The position numbers and the translations under genes are program-made. A DNA stretch of 64,000 bases, from positions 1 to 64,000 of the forward strand of contig ONAR01000009.1 in assembly GCA_900315835.1 (NCBI GenBank). Reading direction: 5' to 3'. The number at the start of each line of letters is the position of its first letter. Position 1 is the first letter of the stretch. Below, piece after piece: positions 1 through 7,572 of this stretch. Under the pieces are notes generated by a model. That model saw only the letters and a list, made by a program, of their open reading frames with translations. It was not told the DNA's origin and did not search any database. The stretch comes from an uncultured Prevotella sp. (lineage in GTDB: Bacteria > Bacteroidota > Bacteroidia > Bacteroidales > Bacteroidaceae).

Positions 1-332
1 GACACGCCCGCAACACCGGCGGCTGGTGGCCGGCACCAGGCCGGCCACTACACTGTCACCGGTGGCGTACATCACCACGGACTTTATCGGCTGCGCCGAT
101 TTCGCGATAATACCTGTGGTCCGGGTCCTTACAATAGTACAAGCCGACCTCATTGATAGTGACCGGAATTTGAAAAGACTCTATTTGGCTGGCAAGCGAC
201 TGGAAATCTTACCTCTTTTGCCACTCTGCCAAAGGCCTGGTTCTCGTTTTTCTTCAGCATATAGGCTATAAAGACATTGACTTTGCTCATGTTATTTAAG
301 GTTTTCAACTTCGATCAATATCGTGGTCGAGA
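1..332. other. Window edge without a confident gene
   Basis: No convincing gene is seen here. On the minus strand a 46-codon reading frame (290 down to 150) begins MSKVNVFIAYMLKKNENQ and ends at TGA. Its downstream sequence, read in other frames, still looks protein-like, which suggests a decayed gene with frameshifts. The start vaguely recalls HU-like DNA-binding proteins of Bacteroidales, but that is too weak to name it. Confidence 0.25.
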
Positions 333-770
333 TTATAGATATAGTGTGAATACGGATCCGTGGCTACCTTCCCCATCATAGTCTGCCGCCAATGGCATCT
401 GTGAGCAGAAGGATGACAGTGCATCTTCAGACAGGTGCTGGCTAAGCTCCAGGTGAAAGGAAAAGGACGATCGGTCGTAATGCAGATCCCAAAGGTAACA
501 GCCGAGGGAATTGACTGCAGCCGTTATCAACACGGCATAGCGCCAGGCCAAGGTTACATAATGATGCGAATAGTTGAGATAGCCCTTATTCATCAGGTTG
601 TCTGCCAGCGTCCACAATGAGGCCTGACCCATCGTGGCGGTCTTGATGTCGTTGCAGGCCGACTCCACCAGCTAATAGGTGGCGTGGGCGTCGTCGTGGA
701 GTGCATTATAAATAAGGTATCTGTAATAGGCCACCACACCATACTCGTGCCCGGCGATGTCAGAATTGGA
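333..770 (-). pseudogene. Remnant of a TPR-type regulatory protein (DUF6377-like)
   Basis: The minus-strand translation contains GHEYGVVAYYRYLIYNAL, then an in-frame TAG (672-674), then SACNDIKTATMGQASLWTLA and DNLMNKGYLNYSHHYVTLAW. This pattern (an HEYA-like helix, a SA.DIK.A segment, a L..G..N.SY.Y. segment) resembles the tetratricopeptide part of Bacteroidales TPR-containing regulators with a DUF6377 region. Those proteins are several hundred residues long; only about 140 codons remain, with no start codon in frame and a tail that departs from the family after WRYA. The TAG sits where a tryptophan is usual. It is judged a dead fragment. Family assignment is from memory of the pattern, not from a search. 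Confidence 0.5.
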
Positions 771-821
771 TTAATCTTACCATTTGAGGCGTTTATGTCG
801 TGCGCGTGTTGTGCGCGACAG

Positions 822-868
822 GAAAATAAAAAAAGCTGAGTTGCTGTTATCAACAACTTAGCTTTTAA
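822..868 (-). terminator. Rho-independent terminator of the tRNA
   Basis: On the minus strand AAAAGCTAAGTTG pairs with CAACTCAGCTTTT (one mismatch) across a roughly ten-base loop and is followed by a T-run. It lies seven bases after the 3' end of the tRNA gene and fits its transcript end. Confidence 0.75.
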
Positions 869-874
869 CATTCG

Positions 875-949
875 TAGGGACAATCGGGCTCGAACCGATG
901 ACCTCTGCAATGTGACTGCAGCGCTCTAAACCAACTGGGCTATGCCCCT
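875..949 (-). tRNA. tRNA, anticodon CAC (Val) by stem pairing
   Basis: The minus strand folds into a 75-base cloverleaf. The acceptor stem is AGGGGCA with TGTCCCT plus discriminator A. The anticodon stem is CTGCA/TGCAG around the 7-base loop GTCACAT. The T arm is ATCGG-TTCGAGC-CCGAT. The loop places CAC at 34-36, which would read the valine codon GUG. Odd points are G at position 32 and a C-A mismatch in the D stem (GCCC/GAGC). CCA is not encoded. It has its own consensus promoter and terminator, so it is probably expressed alone. Confidence 0.8.
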
Positions 950-987
950 ATCCTACTTCGCAACCGGCGTTTTGCCGATAGCGAGTG

Positions 988-1018
988 CAAAGGTAAGCAT
1001 TATCCTTGAACCGACAAA
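988..1018 (-). promoter_or_regulatory. Promoter of the tRNA gene
   Basis: On the minus strand TTTG (1018-1015) is followed after 19 bases by TACCTTTG (995-988). This matches the Bacteroidetes primary-sigma consensus TTTG-N19-TAnnTTTG and lies about 40 bases before the tRNA. Confidence 0.7.
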
Positions 1019-1081
1019 ACTTTTTGGGAGTTTTTTACAATTTGGCGGTGGGAGATCTCACAATGCGACGAAGGGAGCTGC

Positions 1082-2227
1082 TTACAACTTGGAGATGATT
1101 GACTTCAAGAAACCAAGCACCTCGTCAATAATGCCGTTGGCTTCCTGGGCCGATTCATTGTCGGTTTGTTGCTTTACTTCCTTCTTCACCTCACGCGCCA
1201 CGGCATTGGCAATGCGCATGGTGGTTTGCTTTGTAGCCGAGTCAACGGTCACACCATTCTGCTTCACTACCTTAGTGATACGAGAGACCTGCTCACCCGA
1301 TGGCAGAGTGCTGGTCGACTGCTTCGTGGAACTGTATGAGGTGGGACCATAGTCGGTGGCATTGTCGTTTTGATCGTCGTCAGATGAGCCGTCAGTAGCC
1401 TGATCCTCATCCGACGAACCGCTGGTAGAGGATTGGTCGGTTGATTCATCGTCGTCGAACAGTCCGCCGCCAATCTGCTTCGAGATGATATCAGGAAGGA
1501 TTGACGACAGGTCGACAGCATTGACATGACCCAAGAAGCCCGTCGAGGCGTGCACATCCTTATGCAACACAGGTACATGGACGGTGGTGGTCGAGAAGAA
1601 GATGTAGTTGTGGTAGCTGAGGTCAGAGTCGACCACTTCCTTCAGCATCTGCACAGCCACGCTCTTGCCAAATGAGGCAAAGGCGCTCATGATGCTGCGA
1701 GCCAGCGTATTGCTATTGTCGTCAACATCCATAGAAACATCGCCAATCTTGTCATCGATGGCGCGCCGATGCTCAGCCGGACCAGGATTGGTCAGGGCAA
1801 AGATAAAGAGGATGACAGCCACGATGCCCAGCGTGATATAGAGTTTCTTATGGCTCTTCGGCTTTTCAGCGAGGTTATCGTCGGTTGGCTGATTGGCCGC
1901 ACCGCTCTGTTCATTCAGCGAAACATCATCGATAGCACCATCGCCATTGTTACTATTGGCAGCCTCACCTGTTGCGGTTCCAGCCGTTGCGGCTCCAGCA
2001 GCATCAGCCCCCTGCTGCGTGGCATGAGGCACGGGTGGCGGCGTGGGGCCATTGGTGGCACCATCTTTGGCAAACAGCGGCTTGAGTTCATCCACCTGCC
2101 AAGCCGGTTTCCAATCAGTCATACCCTCACACCATACAAGTGTCTCCTCGGTGATGTTGCGCGCACGCAGTTCATCAATCGTATAGGGACCCTGCTGCGC
2201 ATCGTTGACAATAATAAAGTAGTTCAT
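1082..2227 (-). CDS. GYF_2 (DUF4339) domain membrane protein
   Basis: A 381-residue protein. Residues 2-50 (YFIIVNDAQQGPYTIDEL, then LVWCEGMTDWKPA) are a GYF_2/DUF4339 domain, a small fold thought to bind proline-rich or protein partners. A low-complexity Ala/Thr/Asn/Pro linker follows, then one membrane segment at about 128-146 (LYITLGIVAVILFIFAL). The C-terminal 230 residues hold a Ser/Asp-rich stretch and a conserved-looking tail with no family I recognise. No signal peptide is seen, so the GYF_2 part should be cytoplasmic and the C-terminal part outside. Function is unknown. It is transcribed alone from a TAACTTTG box. Confidence 0.75.
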   Translation of the reverse strand: MNYFIIVNDAQQGPYTIDELRARNITEETLVWCEGMTDWKPAWQVDELKPLFAKDGATNGPTPPPVPHATQQGADAAGAATAGTATGEAANSNNGDGAIDDVSLNEQSGAANQPTDDNLAEKPKSHKKLYITLGIVAVILFIFALTNPGPAEHRRAIDDKIGDVSMDVDDNSNTLARSIMSAFASFGKSVAVQMLKEVVDSDLSYHNYIFFSTTTVHVPVLHKDVHASTGFLGHVNAVDLSSILPDIISKQIGGGLFDDDESTDQSSTSGSSDEDQATDGSSDDDQNDNATDYGPTSYSSTKQSTSTLPSGEQVSRITKVVKQNGVTVDSATKQTTMRIANAVAREVKKEVKQQTDNESAQEANGIIDEVLGFLKSIISKL

Positions 2228-2247
2228 ACGTAATCTTGATTTTGCTG

Positions 2248-2255
2248 CAAAGTTA
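2248..2255 (-). promoter_or_regulatory. -7 box for the GYF_2 gene
   Basis: TAACTTTG on the minus strand, 20 bases before the start codon, matches TAnnTTTG. No TTTG is seen at the usual -33 distance. Confidence 0.45.
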
Positions 2256-2349
2256 CCACATTTTCAACAAACTATGCAGGTTGCGGCCAATTTTGAAAGC
2301 CTTTACTTAAAAATTCCTTCATCGCCGCGCAATAATGGTACAATATTTG

Positions 2350-2357
2350 TAACTTTG
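2350..2357 (+). promoter_or_regulatory. -7 box for the CobW-type GTPase gene
   Basis: TAACTTTG lies 49 bases before the start codon. A clear -33 element is not seen. Confidence 0.45.
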
Positions 2358-2406
2358 CAATAACGACTATACATTAATCATTATAACGACAAACAGGAAA
2401 TCAATC

Positions 2407-3549
2407 ATGGATAACAAAGAAACTCCCGTCCTGCTGCTCACCGGTTACCTCGGCAGCGGCAAGACTACACTGCTCAACCGTGTGCTGAAGAATGAGAAAG
2501 GCATTAAGTTCGCTGTCATTGTCAACGACATCGGTGAGGTGAATATCGACGCCAGCCTCATTGAGCAAGGCGGCATCGTGGGTCAGGGCGACGACTCGCT
2601 TGTGGCCCTGCAGAACGGTTGCATCTGCTGCACGCTCAAGGCCGACCTTGTGAAGCAGCTCAACGACATCATCAACACCGGTAAATTCGATTATATCGTC
2701 ATCGAGGCCTCGGGTATCTGCGAGCCTGCCCCAATCGCACAGACCATCTCCACCTACCCGCAGCTCATGCCGAAGAACCTGTTCAAGAACGGCGTGGCGC
2801 GCCTCGATGCCATCGTCACCGTAGTCGACGCCCTGCGCATGCGCGACGAATTCGGACTGGGCGACGACTTGCAGAAAGACAACATCGGCGAGGAAGACCT
2901 TGCATCGCTCGTCATTCAGCAGATTGAGTTCTGCAACATTATCCTGCTCAATAAGGCGTCGGAAATTTCGAAAGACGAATTGGAACATCTGAAGGCCGTC
3001 ATCCGCGCCATTCAGCCGAAGGCAGAGATACTGGAATGCGACTATGGCAATATCGACCTCGATAAGATTCTCAACACCAATCTGTTCGACTTCGGCAAGG
3101 TGGCCACATCCGCCCGGTGGATTGAGGCCATGCAGGACGACGACGATGAGCTGGAGAATGAGGAAAGCGGCGAGGCCCTCGAATACGGCATTCAGACCTT
3201 TGTGTGGAAGCGCCGTCAGCCGATGGTGTTAGGCGACTTCGACGAGTTCGTCTCCACCAAATGGCCGAAAGGCGTGGTGCGCGCCAAGGGCATGTGCTAC
3301 TTCGACGACGAGCTCGAGACCTGCTACCTCTTCGAGCAAAGCGGCAAGCAGTTCAACATCACTAATGCCGGGCAGTGGTACGCCACCATGCCGAAGGATG
3401 AGCTCGCCGACTTCCTTGAGAAGAACCCTGACGTGAAGAAGGACTGGGACGACAAATACGGTGACCGCATGCAGAAGATTGTGTTCATCGGCCAGAACCT
3501 CAACCGCAAGGCCATCGAGGCTGAGTTGGACAAGTGTTTGAGGAAGTAA
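2407..3549 (+). CDS. CobW/COG0523 family GTPase (metal chaperone type)
   Basis: A 380-residue cytoplasmic G3E GTPase. The Walker A motif GYLGSGKTT is at 13-21, and the CxCC metal motif (NGCICC) of COG0523 proteins is at 72-75. The guanine-specificity motif reads NKAS rather than NKxD, so the usual aspartate is absent. The C-terminal CobW_C domain follows an acidic stretch (DDDDELENEESGE, about 240-252). Members insert Zn, Co or other metals into target proteins. The neighbours do not reveal the metal, and no Zur-like site was recognised upstream. It is a single-gene unit, with an element of intergenic hairpins behind it. Confidence 0.85.
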   Translation: MDNKETPVLLLTGYLGSGKTTLLNRVLKNEKGIKFAVIVNDIGEVNIDASLIEQGGIVGQGDDSLVALQNGCICCTLKADLVKQLNDIINTGKFDYIVIEASGICEPAPIAQTISTYPQLMPKNLFKNGVARLDAIVTVVDALRMRDEFGLGDDLQKDNIGEEDLASLVIQQIEFCNIILLNKASEISKDELEHLKAVIRAIQPKAEILECDYGNIDLDKILNTNLFDFGKVATSARWIEAMQDDDDELENEESGEALEYGIQTFVWKRRQPMVLGDFDEFVSTKWPKGVVRAKGMCYFDDELETCYLFEQSGKQFNITNAGQWYATMPKDELADFLEKNPDVKKDWDDKYGDRMQKIVFIGQNLNRKAIEAELDKCLRK

Positions 3550-3550
3550 C

Positions 3551-3611
3551 GCCTCACCCCCGCTGAGCGCCTCGGGGCGCTCAGCGTACCCTCCCCCACC
3601 AGAGGGGAGGG
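3551..3611. repeat. REP-like intergenic element with two hairpins
   Basis: GCCTCACCCC is followed by a perfect 11-bp stem-loop (CGCTGAGCGCC, loop TCGG, 3561-3586) and then by CCCTCCCC/GGGGAGGG (3589-3611). The GCCTCACCCC plus CCCTCCCC arrangement matches the element at 14549-14582 read in reverse, with an extra hairpin inserted. It may also end transcription of the upstream gene. The rest of the gap to 3775 holds no gene. Confidence 0.6.
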
Positions 3612-3775
3612 TTCTAATACAATAATTACACCTTACGGAGGGCCTATAGGTATACGACGGAGGAGTAATCATTTAATGCCGGATTATATCACCGGAGGGG
3701 AGCAGAGAAGGCCTTGCCTCGGCTCTGCTAATTGAGAGGAGAAGGCTCTCAGTATGTTAGGCTAAAAAGAAGATT

Positions 3776-5980
3776 ATGGAAGAAAACACCTTTCGCTTTA
3801 CCAAAGAGGAAATCGTTGAGACCAACCACCTGCGTCACTACCTCATCAATAAGGTAGGCGACGCCTTTTCGGCCGACGACGCACTCAAGTTGAAGAACAA
3901 CCTGCACAAGGCTATCGGCGAAGGCAAGGTCCACCGCGACGCCTTCGGCCTCAACCCCATCGTCACGGCCTTGCAGACGGCGAAGATATGCGTCGACGAG
4001 ATTGGGTTGCGCCGCGACTCGGTCATCGCCACACTGCTCTATGCCTGCCAGGTGACCGAAAGCCAGGAGATTGTGCAGAAATATGGCGACAGCGTGGAGC
4101 ATATCGTACACGGACTGGACAAGATACAGCACCTTTACGACAAGAACCCCGTCATCGAGAGCGACAACTTCCGCAATCTGCTACTTTCCTTCGCCGAGGA
4201 TATGCGCGTCATCCTCATCATGATTGCCGACCGCGTCAACATCATGCGGCAGATACGCGACACCACCAACAAGGATGCCCAGCACGAAGTATCCGAGGAG
4301 GCCAGCTACCTCTATGCGCCACTGGCCCACAAGCTAGGCCTCTACACGCTGAAGAGTGAGCTGGAGGACCTCTCACTGAAATACCTCGAGCACGACGCCT
4401 ACTACATGATTAAGGAGAAGCTCAACGCCACCAAGACGGCGCGCGACGCTTATATCGCCCGCTTCATCGGACCTATCAAGGAGCGGCTGGAGCAGGCTGG
4501 ACTGAAATTCCACATGAAGGGGCGCACGAAGTCGATACACTCCATCTGGCAGAAGATGAAGAAGCAGAAATGCGGCTTCGAAGGCATCTATGACCTCTTT
4601 GCCATCCGCATCATCCTCGACTCGCCCCTCGAGAAGGAGAAACAGCAATGCTGGCAGGTGTACTCCATCATCACCGACATGTATCAGCCCAATCCGAAGC
4701 GGTTGCGCGACTGGCTGTCGGTGCCGAAGTCGAACGGCTACGAGAGCCTCCACATCACGGTGTTAGGGCCTGAGAATAAATGGGTGGAGGTGCAGATCCG
4801 CACCGAGCGCATGGACGACATCGCCGAGCATGGCCTCGCTGCCCACTGGCGCTACAAGGGCATCAAGAGCGGTGGACAGATGGATGAATGGCTCGCCAAC
4901 ATCCGCGCCGCACTCGAGGCTGGCGACAACATGCAGGTGATGGACCAGTTCAAGATGTCGCTGCAGCCCGACGAGATCTATGTCTTCACGCCGAAGGGCG
5001 ACCTCTATAAATTCCCCGCAGGCGCCACGGTACTCGACTTCGCCTACCGCATCCACTCCCACGTGGGTAACACCTGCGTCGGCGGACGCGTCAACGGTAA
5101 GGCCGTGCCGATGCGCGAGAAGTTGCATTCCGGCGACACCGTCGAGGTGCTGACGCAAAACAATCAGACGCCGAAGCACGACTGGCTGAACATTGTCACC
5201 ACGCCTAAAGCCAAGTCAAAGATACGACTGGCACTGAAGGAGACACAGGTGAAGGACGGACTCTATGCGAAGGAACTGCTTGAGCGCCGCTTCCGCAACC
5301 GCCACGTCGAACAAGACGAGAGCGTCATGGGTCATCTCATCAAGAAAATGGGCTTCAAGGAGGTAAGCGACTTCTATCGTCAGGTGGCCGACGGTAAGCT
5401 CGACCCCAACGACATCATCACACAATACCTTGCCGTAAAGGATCATTTGGAGAACGCGAGCAAGGAACATGAGACGGTCTCGGCCGACAAGTTTGCCTTT
5501 GAGAGTCCCAACGACGAGATGACCAAAGACAACGACGATGTGCTCACCATCGACCGCAACCTCAAAGGCATCGACTATCAGTTGGCGCAGTGCTGCCACC
5601 CCATCTACGGCGACCCCATCTTCGGCTTCGTCACCGCAGGTGGCGGTATCAAGATACACCGCACCGACTGCCCCAACGCACCGGAGATGAGACGGCGTTT
5701 CGGCTACCGCATCGTCAAGGCCCGCTGGAGCGGCAAGGGGCAGTCGACGTACGCCATCACGCTGCGCATCGTCGGTAACGACGACATCGGCATCGTATCC
5801 AACATCACCAACATCATCTCTAAAGACGAAAAAATCGTCATGCGGTCAATCAACATCGACTCACACGACGGTCTTTTCTCGGGCAATCTTACCATACAGA
5901 TTGAAGACACCACCCGCCTCAACTCCCTCATCAAGAAGTTGCAGACGGTGAAGGGCGTGAAGCAGGTGGAGCGAATTTAA
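3776..5980 (+). CDS. Long RelA/SpoT homologue, probably synthetase only
   Basis: A 734-residue RSH protein making (p)ppGpp from ATP and GTP/GDP in the stringent response. Domain order: degenerate HD hydrolase (about 20-180), synthetase (about 220-360, with GYESLHITVLGP and EVQIRTERMDDIAEHG), TGS (about 400-465, EIYVFTPKGDLYKFPAGAT), zinc-finger-like region with CCHPIYGD and DCPN, and a C-terminal ACT domain. In the hydrolase part the metal-binding HD pair reads YA (89-90) and the first histidine position reads N (60), while the later ADR aspartate remains. Hydrolysis is therefore probably lost, as in the monofunctional RelA-like paralogues of Bacteroidetes. A second, bifunctional RSH would be expected elsewhere. 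The start is the first ATG, ahead of MEENTFRF. Confidence 0.9.
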   Translation: MEENTFRFTKEEIVETNHLRHYLINKVGDAFSADDALKLKNNLHKAIGEGKVHRDAFGLNPIVTALQTAKICVDEIGLRRDSVIATLLYACQVTESQEIVQKYGDSVEHIVHGLDKIQHLYDKNPVIESDNFRNLLLSFAEDMRVILIMIADRVNIMRQIRDTTNKDAQHEVSEEASYLYAPLAHKLGLYTLKSELEDLSLKYLEHDAYYMIKEKLNATKTARDAYIARFIGPIKERLEQAGLKFHMKGRTKSIHSIWQKMKKQKCGFEGIYDLFAIRIILDSPLEKEKQQCWQVYSIITDMYQPNPKRLRDWLSVPKSNGYESLHITVLGPENKWVEVQIRTERMDDIAEHGLAAHWRYKGIKSGGQMDEWLANIRAALEAGDNMQVMDQFKMSLQPDEIYVFTPKGDLYKFPAGATVLDFAYRIHSHVGNTCVGGRVNGKAVPMREKLHSGDTVEVLTQNNQTPKHDWLNIVTTPKAKSKIRLALKETQVKDGLYAKELLERRFRNRHVEQDESVMGHLIKKMGFKEVSDFYRQVADGKLDPNDIITQYLAVKDHLENASKEHETVSADKFAFESPNDEMTKDNDDVLTIDRNLKGIDYQLAQCCHPIYGDPIFGFVTAGGGIKIHRTDCPNAPEMRRRFGYRIVKARWSGKGQSTYAITLRIVGNDDIGIVSNITNIISKDEKIVMRSINIDSHDGLFSGNLTIQIEDTTRLNSLIKKLQTVKGVKQVERI

Positions 5981-5997
5981 ACGCGTTAACAGCGTTT
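5979..5997. terminator. Small hairpin shared by two convergent genes
   Basis: AAACGC-GTTAACA-GCGTTT overlaps the stop codons of the RSH gene (plus) and the phosphatase gene (minus) and is followed by TTATT. It is short and is only a possible bidirectional terminator. Confidence 0.35.
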
Positions 5998-7543
5998 ATT
6001 TCACCAGCTTCACCACGCCGGCGCCACCATTGCACTGAATATACAGCTGGCCTTTGAAGAAGTCGGCATCCTCCATCTCATGAGGCAACTGGCTTTGCAG
6101 GTCGAGGATGGAACGCAGACGGCGCTTGTTGATATCCCAAACATAGAGCACGCTCGACCGCAGTGTGGTGCCGAAGCCGGTAGGCAGATACAAGCAACCA
6201 TCCTTATACACAGCGCCTTGACTGATGGAAATTGACGGATAACGGGCATCGTAGTCCTGTATAATCACATTGTCGATAGCATCCTTCATATTCAGATGCA
6301 CCACCTTGCCATCTGCCAACTTGGGCAGATGAAAGCGGACTACGCGGAAGCGATTGCCGGGAATAGTGTTGGCCTTGGTGTTGCCATAGCCAATGAGGAT
6401 GTTATGTTCCTGATCAATCGTCCACTGCACTGCATGACCGAAATATTTGTTGTGCTCATCAAGCGCAATAGACTGTACGAGCTCCGACTTGCCATCGAGC
6501 GAGATGCGCTCCACATAGCAGGCATCGCGCATTCCATTCACCTCATGCACATTACATTGCGAGACATAAAGCAAGGGGAAGACGTCGGCCGGATTGTATT
6601 TCTCAGTGCCGAAGGCAGCCACATTGGCATGATTGTACTTATGCTTAGATCCAAGGGCGAAAGTATCGGTCACGGCAGCCATATCGGGCAGATGATAGAT
6701 GCGGGCCATACCCGTGTTTTGCAGCGACACAAGGTAATCCTTGTAGATGGCCATTCCCTGGAAAGCCTGTTTCGCTTTCTTCTCAAGTTTACCCACATGC
6801 TCCACGCGCGTTGTTTTGATGTCACCCGGCAGGGCGGCAATCTCCTTGCGTGCCAAATCAAATTGCTGCTTAAAAGCAGGAACCGTCTGCAGCCGCACCG
6901 CTACAGCACTGGCAGCCAAACGGGCAGCATCCACATCGCTTTGGAAGTGGTAGCCGGTGATGACCCGGCTCTCGCCGTAGTCGAAGCCACGCGTCAGCAC
7001 CCCATTGGCGCGGTCGGGCAACAGTTCTGAGAGCACCAGTGCGGTGGCCCATCCACGGGCAGCGTGGCCAGAGGGATAAGAGCCACTGGTTATCTGCATG
7101 TACTTCGAACCGCCGGAAGGCTGCTCACCAAACACCGCGTAGGGCCGGCGCCGCATATATTTCTTCTTGGCGCCTTGCACACCATTCTCAGCATCCTCGC
7201 TGACCATCGACAGCAACTTAAAGGTCTGTGGCATATCCTTGCGCGTGATGGTGAAACCGAGGTAAGGCGCAAAGCCAATCATCATCGAGTCGGTCTGCCA
7301 ATAAGCATCGAAGTCGGCCGTTACGCCGCGGTCGGTCTTACGCTGCGACTTACCCCATTCATAGCGGTTGATGTCATTGAGGTAAGCCACCGACGAACTG
7401 TCGGGCGGAGCCGGCAAGAAGGCGGCATCGGGTACCTGCGACGCATCTAAGAAAGACGAGCGGTCGTTAGTGGCCTGCGCGTGGACGCCCAGCGGCAGGA
7501 GAAGAAACAGAGGTGTAAGTAAGCGGTTGATTGTTGCGTTCAT
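5996..7543 (-). CDS. Exported class A acid phosphatase with C-terminal propeller-like domain
   Basis: About 515 residues. A signal peptide (MNATINRLLTPLFLLLPLGV, then HAQ) is followed by a PAP2/class A non-specific acid phosphatase domain. Its three motifs are visible: KKYMRRRP, SYPSGHAARGW and SRVITGYHFQSD, which give the phosphate-binding and His nucleophile residues. Class A enzymes are about 250 residues; here another 260 follow, with repeated strand-like blocks (YLVSLQNTGMARIYHLPDM, HNILIGYGNT, GCLYLPTGFGTTLRSSVLYV, GQLYIQCNGGAGVVKLVK) that look like a propeller. The domain joins make this an uncommon fusion. The start at 7543 gives the better leader; an ATG at 7570 is possible. The upstream esterase gene ends at 7573, so the two are probably co-transcribed. 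Confidence 0.8.
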   Translation of the reverse strand: MNATINRLLTPLFLLLPLGVHAQATNDRSSFLDASQVPDAAFLPAPPDSSSVAYLNDINRYEWGKSQRKTDRGVTADFDAYWQTDSMMIGFAPYLGFTITRKDMPQTFKLLSMVSEDAENGVQGAKKKYMRRRPYAVFGEQPSGGSKYMQITSGSYPSGHAARGWATALVLSELLPDRANGVLTRGFDYGESRVITGYHFQSDVDAARLAASAVAVRLQTVPAFKQQFDLARKEIAALPGDIKTTRVEHVGKLEKKAKQAFQGMAIYKDYLVSLQNTGMARIYHLPDMAAVTDTFALGSKHKYNHANVAAFGTEKYNPADVFPLLYVSQCNVHEVNGMRDACYVERISLDGKSELVQSIALDEHNKYFGHAVQWTIDQEHNILIGYGNTKANTIPGNRFRVVRFHLPKLADGKVVHLNMKDAIDNVIIQDYDARYPSISISQGAVYKDGCLYLPTGFGTTLRSSVLYVWDINKRRLRSILDLQSQLPHEMEDADFFKGQLYIQCNGGAGVVKLVK

Positions 7544-7572
7544 TGTTGTTTTAATTGTTGTATTTATCATTG

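Noticed and set aside
26-271. 81-codon plus-strand frame at the left edge
   Set aside because: Composition is not protein-like and the better traces of former coding are on the other strand.
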